Source: Pseudomonas sp. ERMR1:02 (GTDB lineage Bacteria > Pseudomonadota > Gammaproteobacteria > Pseudomonadales > Pseudomonadaceae). Taken from it: DNA of 64,000 nt. Shown piece after piece: positions 53,453 to 62,598 of the stretch; the first letter of the stretch is position 1, and every line of letters starts with the position of its first letter. Below the pieces are notes generated by a model, which ran no database searches, was not told the origin of the DNA, and saw nothing but the letters and a program-made list of their open reading frames with translations. The DNA is taken from the NCBI RefSeq assembly GCF_002277815.1, contig NZ_NKJI01000003.1:186001-250000 (forward strand), written 5' to 3'. The translations under genes were made by a program, and so were the position numbers.

Positions 53453-53957
53453 GCCTCTGCGCTACCCCGATACAGATCGTCATGATCAGTTTCAGCTCCT
53501 TCTGCACAGTGCTGAGCGATACGCCGAGTTTTTCGGCGATCTCCAGATAGCTGTGCCCGTGCAGGCGGCTGAGGATGAAAATCTGCTGCTGACGGGAGCT
53601 GAGTTCACTGAGGCGCACGTTCAAACGCTCAAGCAATTGTTCTGCATGGGCGGCGTCCTCGGCACTGCTGGCGGGGGCGGCGACGCTTTCCATGACGTCC
53701 AGCGGGACGTCATCGACCATGGTGCGCGAGTGGATACGCCGCGCACGCAAATGGTCCAGCGCCAGATTGCGGGCGGTCTGGAAAACAAAGGGTTCAAGGT
53801 GATCGATGGCCCGCTCGCTGAGCGCACGGGTCACCCGCAGGTAGGTCTCCTGCAAGAGGTCTTCGGCGGTGCTGTGATCGTTGACCATCCGCTCCAGCGT
53901 GCGCAGCAGAGAGATTCGCTGGGTGATGAAGACGTCGTTGAAGCGCGATTGACTCAC
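53397..53957 (-). CDS. FecI-type ECF sigma factor
   Basis: 186 aa. Region 2 TAEDLLQETYLRVTRAL ... FQTARNLALDHLRARR and region 4 LSSRQQQIFILSRLHGHSYLEIAEKLGVSLSTVQKEL are clear. Such factors transcribe the receptor gene when the receptor-FecR pair is activated. Directly behind a Fur box. The C-terminus from about residue 170 is encoded by a dispersed repeat and is unlikely to be conserved. Confidence 0.92.
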   Translation of the reverse strand: MSQSRFNDVFITQRISLLRTLERMVNDHSTAEDLLQETYLRVTRALSERAIDHLEPFVFQTARNLALDHLRARRIHSRTMVDDVPLDVMESVAAPASSAEDAAHAEQLLERLNVRLSELSSRQQQIFILSRLHGHSYLEIAEKLGVSLSTVQKELKLIMTICIGVAQRQLQASSCKPQVKNGEPNA

Positions 53958-53982
53958 GGGAGGACCTGATCCGTTTCGAGCG

Positions 53983-54001
53983 AATGATAATGCTTATCAT
54001 C
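53983..54001. promoter_or_regulatory. Fur box upstream of fecI
   Basis: AATGATAATGCTTATCATC, a near-palindrome close to the 19-bp Fur consensus (GATAATGATAATCATTATC), 26 bases before the fecI start. Predicts iron-repressed expression. Confidence 0.82.
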
Positions 54002-54034
54002 CGCTCGGCTGGTCAAGTATTGATTTGTGAAGGT

Positions 54035-54499
54035 CTACGCACGGCCCTGCAAATACGTCGCGTAATCCGGAATCCGGTGCGCATGCGCCTGATCCATCAA
54101 CGGGCTACTCAGCAGGTAGTCGGCGCTGCATTCGTTACACGCCACCGGAATGTTCCAGACCGCCGCGACCCGCAGCAGCGCCTTGATGTCCGGGTCATGT
54201 GGCTGCGGTTCGAAGGGGTCCCAGAAGAACACCAGCATGTCGACCCGTTGCTCGGCGATTTGCGCGCCGAGCTGTTGGTCGCCACCCAGCGGGCCGCTGA
54301 TCATGCTCTCCACAGGCAGGTCGAGGCGTTGTTGCAACAACAGTCCCGTGGTGCCGGTGGCGACCAGTTCATGTTGCGCGAGCCGGTCTTTGTGCCGCTC
54401 GGCCCAGTCCAGCAAAAACACTTTGCAGTGGTCATGGGCGACCAGGGCGATGCGCTTGCGTGCCGCGATGGTCTTTTGTGTAAAGCTGATACCGATCAT
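54035..54499 (-). CDS. mgsA: methylglyoxal synthase
   Basis: 154 aa. Converts dihydroxyacetone phosphate to methylglyoxal plus phosphate, a bypass under phosphate stress. IALVAHDHCK holds the active-site His, ATGTTG is the phosphate loop, and MISGPLGGDQQLGAQIAE with the general-base Asp and DMLVFFWDPFEPQPHDPDI are family motifs. Start ATG 54499 (MIGISFTQKTIAARK). The neighbouring gap gene competes for triose phosphate. Confidence 0.95.
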   Translation of the reverse strand: MIGISFTQKTIAARKRIALVAHDHCKVFLLDWAERHKDRLAQHELVATGTTGLLLQQRLDLPVESMISGPLGGDQQLGAQIAEQRVDMLVFFWDPFEPQPHDPDIKALLRVAAVWNIPVACNECSADYLLSSPLMDQAHAHRIPDYATYLQGRA

Positions 54500-54527
54500 C
54501 GATGGTGCTCCGGAAATGGCACGCAGC

Positions 54528-54645
54528 CTGTAGGAGCGAGCCTGTCGAATCGTCGCACCGTCGCGATGGTCGTCAACGATGACGCGGGAAATCTGACACC
54601 CCACGGCGATCTTGAGTTCATCGCGAGCAGGCTCGCTCCTACAGG
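54528..54645. repeat. REP pair, widely spaced
   Basis: CCTGTAGGAGCGAGCCTGTCGAATCGTCG and its inverted form ending CGCGAGCAGGCTCGCTCCTACAGG, about 60 bases apart, between gap and mgsA. The GAGCCTGTCGA core is a variant. Confidence 0.85.
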
Positions 54646-54661
54646 AAGGCGGCGTGCTGTT

Positions 54662-55663
54662 TTATTCGGCGTTGCACAACGCCAGGCAGTTATCGAGCAT
54701 GCGGTTGGAGAAGCCCCATTCGTTGTCGTACCAGGCCAGCACCTTGAGCAGCTTGCCGCTGGATTTGGTGTGGTTGGCGTCGAAGATGGACGACAGCGGG
54801 TTGTGGTTGAAGTCGCTGGAAACCAGCGGCAGGGTGTTGTAGCCGAGGATTTTCGAATGCTGGCTGGCTTGTTTGAGCAGTTCGTTGACTTCATCGGCCG
54901 ACGCTTCGCGTTTCAGCTGCACGGTCAGGTCCACCAGGGACACGTTGATCACCGGCACGCGCACGGCCATGCCGGTCAATTTCCCCGCCAGTTCCGGCAG
55001 CACCAGGCCCACCGCTTCGGCAGCGCCGGTCTTGCTCGGGATCATGTTCTGGGTGGCGGAACGGGCGCGGTACGGGTCGGTGTGGTAGACGTCGGTCAGG
55101 TTCTGATCGTTGGTGTAGGCGTGGATCGTGGTCATCAGGCCGCTTTCGATGCCCAGTTCGCGGTGCAGCACCTGGGCCACCGGGGCCAGGCAGTTGGTGG
55201 TGCACGATGCGTTGGAAATAATCTGGTGCGACTGGCGCAGAATGTCGTGGTTGACCCCGTAAACCACGGTGGCGTCGGCGCCTTTGGCCGGGGCCGAGAT
55301 AATCACTTTGCGTGCGCCGGCCGTAATATGCGCGGCGGCTTTGGCCCGGTCGGTGAACAGGCCGGTGCATTCGAATACCACATCAATCTTTTCCGCGGCC
55401 CAAGGCAATTCGGCCGGATTGCGAATGGCGCTGACAGCGATACGGTCGCCGTTGACGGTCAGGCTTTCCTGATCATGCTGGACATCAGCTTCGAACGTGC
55501 CATGAACGGTGTCGTACTTGAGCAAATGCGCATTCATCGCGCTGTCCCCCAGGTCGTTGATGGCGACAATCTGCAAATCCTGACGATAGCCTTGGGTATA
55601 GAGTGCGCGAAGTACGTTACGGCCAATTCGGCCAAAACCATTGATTGCGATTCGAAGAGTCAT
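54662..55663 (-). CDS. gap: glyceraldehyde-3-phosphate dehydrogenase
   Basis: 333 aa. NAD-binding [15 protein letters not shown], catalytic Cys154 in [12 protein letters not shown], and [14 protein letters not shown] near the end. It lies divergent from edd, like gap-1 of P. putida, which serves the Entner-Doudoroff route. One HexR box is immediately upstream. Confidence 0.97.
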   Translation of the reverse strand: MTLRIAINGFGRIGRNVLRALYTQGYRQDLQIVAINDLGDSAMNAHLLKYDTVHGTFEADVQHDQESLTVNGDRIAVSAIRNPAELPWAAEKIDVVFECTGLFTDRAKAAAHITAGARKVIISAPAKGADATVVYGVNHDILRQSHQIISNASCTTNCLAPVAQVLHRELGIESGLMTTIHAYTNDQNLTDVYHTDPYRARSATQNMIPSKTGAAEAVGLVLPELAGKLTGMAVRVPVINVSLVDLTVQLKREASADEVNELLKQASQHSKILGYNTLPLVSSDFNHNPLSSIFDANHTKSSGKLLKVLAWYDNEWGFSNRMLDNCLALCNAE

Positions 55664-55686
55664 ATATCAGCGCCGCCGTCGTTTTG

Positions 55687-55701
55687 TTGTTGGAATTACA
55701 A
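55687..55701. promoter_or_regulatory. HexR box 1 (gap side)
   Basis: TTGT-TGGAATT-ACAA, fits the HexR operator TTGT-N7/8-ACAA; 24 bases upstream of gap. Confidence 0.8.
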
Positions 55702-55748
55702 GATTATTCGCAAAAAAATAGAAAACAAGCCTTTTTAGTGGCAATATT

Positions 55749-55763
55749 TTGTTCTATCTACAA
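55749..55763. promoter_or_regulatory. HexR box 2 (edd side)
   Basis: TTGT-TCTATCT-ACAA, fits TTGT-N7/8-ACAA; 121 bases before edd. With box 1 it allows coordinated derepression of gap and edd when 2-keto-3-deoxy-6-phosphogluconate is present (known HexR mechanism). Confidence 0.78.
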
Positions 55764-55883
55764 CGAGTGACCTGAATCAACTGGTCCAAATGGTCAACAA
55801 AACCGTCTGTCATCCCATCGACAACGGCTTTTGATCAGCATAGACAATCAGGTCGCCACATCCGTTAGCCTGGAGTTCTAAAC

Positions 55884-57710
55884 ATGCATCCCCGCGTCCT
55901 TGAGGTCACCGAACGGCTTATCGCCCGCAGTCGCGCCACGCGAGAGGCTTACCTTGCATTGATTCGCGGTGCGGCCAGCGACGGCCCGATGCGCGGCAAG
56001 CTGCAATGCGCCAACTTCGCCCATGGCGTGGCCGGTTGCGGCAGCGACGACAAGAACAGCTTGCGGATGATGAACTCCGCCAACATTGCGATTGTTTCGT
56101 CCTATAACGACATGCTCTCGGCGCACCAGCCGTACGAAGTCTTTCCGGAACTGATCAAAAAAGCCCTGCGTGAAATCGGCTCCGTCGGCCAGTTCGCCGG
56201 TGGTACCCCGGCCATGTGCGATGGCGTGACCCAGGGCGAACCGGGCATGGAACTGAGCCTGCCCAGCCGTGAAGTGATCGCGTTGTCCACCGCCGTGGCG
56301 CTGTCCCACAACATGTTCGACGGCGCGTTAATGCTTGGTATCTGCGACAAGATCGTCCCGGGCCTGATGATGGGCGCGTTGCGCTTCGGTCATCTGCCGA
56401 TGATTTTCGTGCCGGGTGGGCCGATGGTGTCGGGCATTTCCAACAAGCAGAAAGCCGATGTGCGCCAGCGCTATGCCGAAGGCAAGGCCAGCCGCGAAGA
56501 GCTGCTGGAATCGGAAATGAACTCCTACCACAGCCCCGGCACCTGCACGTTCTATGGCACCGCCAACACCAATCAGCTGCTGATGGAAGTCATGGGCCTG
56601 CACTTGCCAGGTGCTTCCTTCGTCAATCCGAACACGCCGTTGCGCGATGCCCTGACCCGCGAAGCGGCGCATCAGGTGACGCGCTTGACCAAGCAGAATG
56701 GCGACTTCATGCCAATCGGCGAAATCGTCGATGAGCGCTCCCTGGTCAACTCCATTGTCGCTCTTCACGCTACAGGCGGTTCGACCAACCACACCTTGCA
56801 CATGCCGGCCATCGCCATGGCGGCGGGTATTCAGTTGACCTGGCAGGACATGGCCGACCTCTCCGAGGTGGTGCCGACCCTGAGCCACGTTTATCCGAAC
56901 GGCAAAGCCGACATCAACCACTTCCAGGCGGCGGGCGGCATGTCGTTCCTGATCCGTGAACTGCTGGAAGCCGGGCTGCTCCATGAAAACGTCAACACCG
57001 TGCTGGGCCACGGCCTGAGCCGCTACACCATGGAGCCGTTCCTCGACAACGGCGAACTGGTGTGGCGCGAAGGCGTGACCGACAGCCTCGACGAAACCAT
57101 CCTGCGTCCGGTCGCTCGTGCGTTCTCGCCAGAGGGCGGCTTGCGGGTGATGGAAGGTAACCTCGGTCGTGGGGTGATGAAGGTCTCGGCCGTAGCGCTG
57201 GAAAACCAGATCGTCGAAGCGCCGGCCATGGTGTTCCAGGATCAGCAGGACCTGGCCGACGCGTTCAAGGCCGGTTTGCTGGAGAAGGACTTTGTCGCAG
57301 TGATGCGCTTCCAGGGCCCACGCTCCAACGGCATGCCGGAGTTGCACAAGATGACGCCGTTCCTCGGCGTGCTGCAGGATCGCGGCTTCAAAGTCGCACT
57401 GGTCACCGACGGGCGCATGTCCGGCGCGTCAGGGAAAATCCCGGCGGCCATTCACGTCAGTCCTGAAGCGTACGTGGGCGGCGCTTTGGCGCGGGTGCAA
57501 GAGGGCGATATCATCCGCGTCGATGGCGTCAAAGGCACCCTGGAGCTTAAGGTGGACGCCGAAGAATTCGCAGCGCGCACGCCGGCCAAGGGCCTGTTGG
57601 GTAACAACATCGGCACCGGTCGCGAGCTGTTTGGTTTCATGCGCATGGCCTTCAGCTCGGCAGAGCAGGGCGCCAGCGCCTTTACTTCTGCCCTGGAGAC
57701 GCTTAATTGA
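55884..57710 (+). CDS. edd: Edd, 6-phosphogluconate dehydratase
   Basis: 608 aa Fe-S dehydratase of the Entner-Doudoroff pathway, making KDPG. IlvD/Edd signatures: [64 protein letters not shown] and [23 protein letters not shown]. Cluster cysteines are visible in these segments. First gene of edd-glk; its stop overlaps the glk TTG. Confidence 0.97.
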   Translation: MHPRVLEVTERLIARSRATREAYLALIRGAASDGPMRGKLQCANFAHGVAGCGSDDKNSLRMMNSANIAIVSSYNDMLSAHQPYEVFPELIKKALREIGSVGQFAGGTPAMCDGVTQGEPGMELSLPSREVIALSTAVALSHNMFDGALMLGICDKIVPGLMMGALRFGHLPMIFVPGGPMVSGISNKQKADVRQRYAEGKASREELLESEMNSYHSPGTCTFYGTANTNQLLMEVMGLHLPGASFVNPNTPLRDALTREAAHQVTRLTKQNGDFMPIGEIVDERSLVNSIVALHATGGSTNHTLHMPAIAMAAGIQLTWQDMADLSEVVPTLSHVYPNGKADINHFQAAGGMSFLIRELLEAGLLHENVNTVLGHGLSRYTMEPFLDNGELVWREGVTDSLDETILRPVARAFSPEGGLRVMEGNLGRGVMKVSAVALENQIVEAPAMVFQDQQDLADAFKAGLLEKDFVAVMRFQGPRSNGMPELHKMTPFLGVLQDRGFKVALVTDGRMSGASGKIPAAIHVSPEAYVGGALARVQEGDIIRVDGVKGTLELKVDAEEFAARTPAKGLLGNNIGTGRELFGFMRMAFSSAEQGASAFTSALETLN

Positions 57711-58656
57711 AACTGGCTTTGGTCGGTGACATCGGTGGTACCAACGCACGTTTCGCGTTGTGGAAAAACCAGCAGCTGGAATCGGTCCAGGTTCTGGCGA
57801 CGGCCGACCATGCCAGCCCGGAAGAGGCGATCAGCCTCTACCTGGGCGGGCTGGGCCTGGCGCCGGGCTCAATCGGTTCGGTGTGCCTGTCGGTGGCAGG
57901 CCCGGTGAGCGGTGACGAATTCAAGTTCACCAACAATCACTGGCGCCTGAGCCGCAAGGGCTTCTGTCAGAGCTTGCAGGTGGACCAGTTGCTGCTGGTC
58001 AATGACTTCTCGGCCATGGCCCTGGGCATGACCCGTTTGCAGCCGGGCGAATTTCGCGTGGTTTGCGAAGGTACCCGGAGCCGTTGCGCCCGGCGGTGGT
58101 GATCGGTCCGGGCACCGGCCTGGGTGTCGGCACCTTGCTCGATCTCGGCGAAGGGCGGTTTGCCGCGTTGCCGGGGGAGGGCGGTCACGTTGATTTGCCG
58201 CTGAGCAGTCCGCGGGAAACCCAGCTGTGGCAACACATCTTCAATGAAATTGGTCATGTCAGCGCCGAAACAGCGTTGAGCGGCAGTGGTTTGCCACGCG
58301 TCTATCGGGCGATCTGTGCGGTTGACGGCCATACGCCTGTTCTCGAAACCCCGGAAGCGATCACTGCCGCTGGTCTGGCGGGCGACCCGATTGCCCTGGA
58401 AGTGCTCGAGCAATTTTGCTGCTGGCTCGGTCGCGTGGCCGGCAATAACGTGCTCACCACGGGTGCACGGGGTGGCGTGTACATCGTTGGCGGCGTGATC
58501 CCGCGCTTCGCTGATTTCTTCCTCGAAAGCGGTTTCGCCCGGTGCTTTGCCGACAAGGGATGCATGAGCGATTACTTCAAGGGGATACCGGTGTGGCTGG
58601 TGACGGCGCCGTATTCCGGGTTGGTTGGCGCGGGTGTGGCGCTCGACCAGGCTTGA
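57707..58656 (+). pseudogene. glk: glucokinase, frameshifted
   Basis: N-terminal frame has the phosphate loop LVGDIGGTNARFALW and NDFSAMALG; the C-terminal frame has VVIGPGTGLGVGTLL, EGGHVDLPL and GNNVLTTGARGGVYIVGG, all of the bacterial glucokinase family. The join fails at GGTACCCGGAGCC: one extra C in the CCC run (58074-58076) gives P-E-P-L-R-P-A-V and one continuous protein of about 316 aa. Start is TTG 57707, overlapping the edd stop (TTGA). Phosphorylates cytoplasmic glucose. One missing base may be a sequence error. Confidence 0.88.
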
Positions 58657-58670
58657 GACCGCGTCGCTCC

Positions 58671-58738
58671 TTTCGCGGGCAAGCCTCGCTCCTACAAGGT
58701 TCGCGCGAATCCTGTAGGAGCGAGGCTTGCCCGCGAAG
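58671..58738. repeat. REP pair
   Basis: TTTCGCGGGCAAGCCTCGCTCC and CCTGTAGGAGCGAGGCTTGCCCGCGAAG, spaced about 15 bases, between glk and gltR. Confidence 0.9.
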
Positions 58739-58793
58739 AGGCCATCCCAGACACATAGATTTACGCTCGATCAGGCATAATCCGCCCAATTCA

Positions 58794-58804
58794 AACAACA
58801 AGGA
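58794..58804 (+). promoter_or_regulatory. A-rich leader motif (Hfq/Crc type) at gltR
   Basis: AACAACAAGGA overlaps the ribosome-binding site of gltR. Repeats of A-A-N triplets are the target of Hfq with Crc in catabolite repression of pseudomonads. Confidence 0.6.
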
Positions 58805-58813
58805 CGCCGCCCC

Positions 58814-59545
58814 GTGAGCTCAGTCAACAAGTCGATTTTGTTGGTCGATGACGATCAAGAGATACGCGAGTTGCTGGACACCTACTTGACTCGCGCCGGT
58901 TTCCAGGTTCGTACCACACCCGACGGCGCCGGTTTTCGCCAGGCCCTGAACGATGAGCCAAGTGATCTGGTGATCCTCGACGTGATGCTGCCGGACGAGG
59001 ACGGCTTCAGTCTGTGTCGCTGGATTCGCCAGCACCCACGGCGGGCGCAGGTGCCTATCATCATGCTCACCGCCAGTTCCGACGAGGCCGACCGGGTCAT
59101 CGGCCTTGAGCTTGGCGCCGACGATTACCTTGGCAAACCCTTCAGTCCGCGGGAATTGCAGGCACGCATCAAGGCCCTGTTGCGTCGGGCTCAGTTTGGT
59201 CAGGAGCGTAATGGCGGTGAAGTGCTGGCCTTCGATGACTGGCGGCTGGACATGGTCAGCCATCGACTGTTTCACGTCGATGGTGAAGAGGTGATTCTGT
59301 CCGGCGCCGATTTCGCACTGCTGAAACTGTTCCTCGATCACCCCCAGCAAATCCTCGACCGCGACACCATCGGCAACGCCACCCGTGGTCGTGAACTCAT
59401 GCCACTCGATCGCATCGTCGACATGGCGGTCAGTCGCCTGCGTCAGCGTCTGCGTGACACCGAAAAACCGCCTCGCCTGATCCGCACCGTGCGCGGCAGC
59501 GGCTACCAACTGGCCGCCAATGTGATTGCCAGCAATGGTCACTGA
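58814..59545 (+). CDS. gltR: GltR-type response regulator for glucose uptake
   Basis: 243 aa OmpR/PhoB family. Receiver about 8-125 with DDD near 16-18, phospho-acceptor Asp in LVILDVMLPDEDG and Lys in YLGKPFSPREL; winged-helix DNA-binding domain about 150-240 (RIVDMAVSRLRQRLRD, IRTVRGSGYQL). Start GTG 58814. Partner kinase GtrS follows with an 11-base overlap. In P. aeruginosa GltR controls the glucose transporter and is released by GtrS signalling. Confidence 0.92.
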   Translation: MSSVNKSILLVDDDQEIRELLDTYLTRAGFQVRTTPDGAGFRQALNDEPSDLVILDVMLPDEDGFSLCRWIRQHPRRAQVPIIMLTASSDEADRVIGLELGADDYLGKPFSPRELQARIKALLRRAQFGQERNGGEVLAFDDWRLDMVSHRLFHVDGEEVILSGADFALLKLFLDHPQQILDRDTIGNATRGRELMPLDRIVDMAVSRLRQRLRDTEKPPRLIRTVRGSGYQLAANVIASNGH

Positions 59546-61003
59546 TTCTCTGCGTAAGCTCGCCCGACGGGTGCCGGTGCCGCGCTCGCTGCTCGGGCGC
59601 ATGTTGCTGCTGACCCTGTTGGCGGTGTTGTTCGCCCAGACTTTGTCGAGCGTGATCTGGGTCTCGCAATTGCGCGCCACTCAACTCGCAGGCCTGGTCA
59701 CCAGTGCCCGCAGCCTCGCCCATTCGATGACCGCCAGCGTCAGTTATTTCCGCTCGTTGCCAGTGGCATTCAGGCCGCTGGTGCTCGACCAGTTGCGCAG
59801 CATGGGCGGCACGCGGTTCGTGGTCACGCTCAACGACAAACCCTTGGGCATGGAGGTGCTGCCGATCACCCCACGCAAGGCAGCGGTGATCAAGGCTGTG
59901 GATGAAGTGCTGCGTCAGTCGCTGGGGCAGGACACGGATATCTCGGTCACTTTTGTCAGCCCCGAAGATCTGCGGATCTTCAATGGCGGTCTGAAACTCG
60001 ATGAGTTGCCACGCTCCTGGGCGCACTACGCGCTGACCCTGGAACCGGTGAACCCGCCAGTGCTGGTGACACAGATCCAGATGGCCCTGGCGAATGGCTG
60101 TACATCGCCTCGCTGTTGCCCGAGCCCTACACCAGTCTTGAAGAACAAGGCCTGCCGGCGCAGCAGGTGTGGTTCATCGTCCTCACCAGCGGCTTTTTGC
60201 TGTTGTTCATCGGCCTGCTGGTGCATTGGCAGAGCCGGCCGCTCAAGCGTCTGGCGCGGGCGGCGCGGGACTTGTCGCTGGGCGCCGATGTCGAGCCGGT
60301 GGCCGAGGGCGGCGGCAGTGAAGTGGTCGAAGTCGGCCGTGCCTTCAACACCATGCGCGAGCGCATCAGCCGTTACCTGACCGAACGCAGCCAATTGTTC
60401 AGCGCGATTTCCCACGACCTGCGCACGCCGATTACCCGGCTGCGGCTGCGTGTCGAACTGCTCGAAGACGAAACCCTGCAAGCCAAGTTCGGCCGTGATC
60501 TGGATGAGCTGGAGCTGCTGGTCAAAGGCGCGCTGCAATGTGTGAAAGACACCGACATCCATGAAAACATTGAGCCGGTGGATCTCAACCATGTGCTCGA
60601 TTGCCTGGTGGAACCTTATCTGGCACCCATTGGCAATGGCCGCGTGACCCAGCAGGGACGGGCGCTGGCGGCCTATCCGGGCAAGCCGCTGGCGCTCAAA
60701 CGGTGCATCGGCAACCTGATCGACAATGCGCTGAAGTACGGCCAGAACGCGCACCTGCACATCGATGACGATGAGAGTGCGTTTGTGCTGCATGTCGACG
60801 ACGAAGGGCCGGGCGTTCCCGAGCAGCGGCTGGAACAGGTATTCGAGCCGCACTTTCGTTTGGCCGGGCAGCAGCAGGGGTATGGGTTGGGGCTGGGGAT
60901 TGCCCGCAATATTGCCCATAGCCATGGCGGGGAAGTGAGTTTGCAGAACCTGCGTGAAGGCGGGTTGCGGGTGACGCTTCAGTTACCCCGTTCAGTGGAT
61001 TGA
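59535..61003 (+). pseudogene. gtrS: GtrS-type sensor histidine kinase, frameshifted
   Basis: N-terminal part: TM1 about 22-40 and a periplasmic sensor. C-terminal part: TM2, HAMP (QSRPLKRLARAARDLSLG), HisKA with SAISHDLRTPITRLRLRVE and HATPase_c (NLIDNALKYG, DEGPGV, GLGLGIARNI). The frame breaks at ATGGCCCTGGCGAATGG: one more C in the CCC run (60085-60087) gives M-A-P-G-E-W-L-Y-I-A-S-L and joins both parts to about 489 aa. Start ATG 59535 overlaps gltR; TTG 59526 is less likely. Reported ligands in P. aeruginosa are 2-ketogluconate and 6-phosphogluconate. The break may be a sequence error. Confidence 0.88.
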
Positions 61004-61011
61004 CACACAAG

Positions 61012-61082
61012 ACCTGTAGGAGCCGGCTTGCTGGCGATGGCGTCATTGAAAGCGCCATCGCCAGCAAGCCGGCTCCTACAGG
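61012..61082. repeat. REP pair, long stem
   Basis: CCTGTAGGAGCCGGCTTGCTGGCGATGGCG and its inverted copy are separated by about 12 bases and pair along the whole length, between gtrS and the AGE gene. Confidence 0.92.
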
Positions 61083-61166
61083 TGTCTTTGTCACAGGTTG
61101 GTGACATAACTCGCCCCCTTCGTTACAAGCCCGCCCCGGACCGTTGTTTAGACTGCCCCCAGTCAT

Positions 61167-61179
61167 AACAACAAAAAGG
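61167..61179 (+). promoter_or_regulatory. A-rich leader motif (Hfq/Crc type) at the AGE gene
   Basis: AACAACAAAAAGG just before the ATG at 61185, overlapping the ribosome site. Confidence 0.6.
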
Positions 61180-61184
61180 CCCCC

Positions 61185-62444
61185 ATGCACACCTTCCAAC
61201 CCGCCTTCAGCAGTTGGCTGAACGCACCCGCCCATCAACAATGGCTCGTCGCCGAAGGCTTGCGCCTGCTGGAATTTGCCAAGGCTGCGAAGCTGCCTGA
61301 AGGCTTCGGCAATCTCGACGAAAAAGGTCACCTGCCGGCCGACGCGCAAGCTGAAACCATGAACACCGCACGCATGACCCACAGCTTCGCCATGGCTCAC
61401 ATTCAGGGCTTGCCGGGTTTTGCCGAGCTGGTGGATCACGGCATTCGGGCCTTGCGTGGGCCTTTGCGCGATGCGCTGCATGGTGGCTGGTTCGCCATCG
61501 CCGAACACCGCGACGGCAACACCGGCAAGAACGCCTATCTGCATGCCTTCGTGGCGCTGGCCGCCAGTTCCGCGGTGGTCGCGCAACGTCCTGGCGGGCA
61601 AGCCTTGCTCGACGATGCCATCGACATCATCGACTCGTATTTCTGGAGCGAAGAGGAGGGTGCCATGCGCGAATCCTTCAATCGCGACTTTAGCTGCGAA
61701 GAAGCCTATCGCGGCGCCAACAGCAACATGCACGCCACCGAAGCCTTCCTCGCCCTGGCCGACGTCACCGGTGACAACCGCTGGCTGTGCCGCGCCCAGC
61801 GTATCGTCGAGCGGGTGATTCATGGTCACGCCGCCGCCAATGATTACTTGGTGGTCGAGCATTTCGACCGCGATTGGCAGCCGCTGCGCGAATACAACCA
61901 CGACAACCCGGCCGATGGTTTTCGCCCCTATGGCACCACACCGGGACACGGTTTCGAATGGGCGCGGCTGTTGTTGCACCTCGAAGCGGCGCGGGTGCGG
62001 GCCGGGATGCTCACGCCGGGCTGGCTGGCCATCGACGCGCAAAAACTGTTCGAGAAAAACTGCCTGCATGGCTGGGACGTCGATGGTGCGCCGGGCATTG
62101 TCTACACCCTCGACTGGGACAATCGCGCGGTGGTTCGCCATCGCCTGCACTGGACCCATTGCGAAGCCAGCGCTGCTGCCAGCGTCTTGCTCAAGCGCAC
62201 TGGCGATGAGCAGTACGAGCACTGGTACCGGATGTTCTGGGAATTTTGTGACCGTCATTTCATCGACCGCGAAGGCGGCAGTTGGCACCACGAACTCGAT
62301 CCACTGAATCGCCCAAGTGCCGATATCTGGGCCGGAAAACCCGATCTTTATCACGCCTGGCAAGCGCTGCTGATCCCGCGCCTGCCCCTGGCGCCGAGCA
62401 TGGCTACTGCTCTGGGGCAGTTGTCCCAGAGCGTTGCTGTGTAA
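61185..62444 (+). CDS. AGE-family sugar isomerase/epimerase (mannose isomerase type)
   Basis: 419 aa alpha/alpha-barrel enzyme of the N-acylglucosamine 2-epimerase (AGE) family. RMTHSFAMAHIQGLPG, HGGWFAI, KNAYLHAFVALAASSAV, RGANSNMHATEAFLAL, PGHGFEWARLLLHLE and the active-site His in these segments fit the YihS/mannose isomerase branch, which interconverts mannose and fructose. It lies between gltR-gtrS and gtsA, as in P. putida (from memory), so a role in hexose entry is likely. The stop lies in the first of four 12-bp repeats. Confidence 0.9.
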   Translation: MHTFQPAFSSWLNAPAHQQWLVAEGLRLLEFAKAAKLPEGFGNLDEKGHLPADAQAETMNTARMTHSFAMAHIQGLPGFAELVDHGIRALRGPLRDALHGGWFAIAEHRDGNTGKNAYLHAFVALAASSAVVAQRPGGQALLDDAIDIIDSYFWSEEEGAMRESFNRDFSCEEAYRGANSNMHATEAFLALADVTGDNRWLCRAQRIVERVIHGHAAANDYLVVEHFDRDWQPLREYNHDNPADGFRPYGTTPGHGFEWARLLLHLEAARVRAGMLTPGWLAIDAQKLFEKNCLHGWDVDGAPGIVYTLDWDNRAVVRHRLHWTHCEASAAASVLLKRTGDEQYEHWYRMFWEFCDRHFIDREGGSWHHELDPLNRPSADIWAGKPDLYHAWQALLIPRLPLAPSMATALGQLSQSVAV

Positions 62445-62483
62445 CCAGCTGTGTAACCAGCTGTGTAACCAGCTGTGTAACCA
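62436..62483 (+). repeat. four exact 12-bp tandem repeats
   Basis: Unit GCTGTGTAACCA, four copies without a mismatch. The first covers the stop codon of the AGE gene; the last runs into a palindrome (62477-62492). Confidence 0.95.
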
Positions 62484-62492
62484 TATGGTGAC
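62477..62492. promoter_or_regulatory. palindrome, possible operator of gtsA
   Basis: GTAACCATATGGTGAC, 7 of 8 pairs match across the centre. It is 107 bases before the gtsA start. Which regulator might bind is unknown; GltR is a candidate by position only. Confidence 0.45.
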
Positions 62493-62575
62493 ATTCGCGC
62501 GTCCCTTCGTTACCTGCGAAGGGGCGCGTCCTGTTTAAAATCCTGTGCAGCGCAAGCACCAGACTTGCAACGCAT

Positions 62576-62589
62576 AACAACAAGAAAGG
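62576..62589 (+). promoter_or_regulatory. A-rich leader motif (Hfq/Crc type) at gtsA
   Basis: AACAACAAGAAAGG, 10-23 bases before the ATG, combining A-A-N triplets and the ribosome site. Glucose ABC transporter genes are known Crc targets in pseudomonads. Confidence 0.65.
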
Positions 62590-62598
62590 TACTACTAG

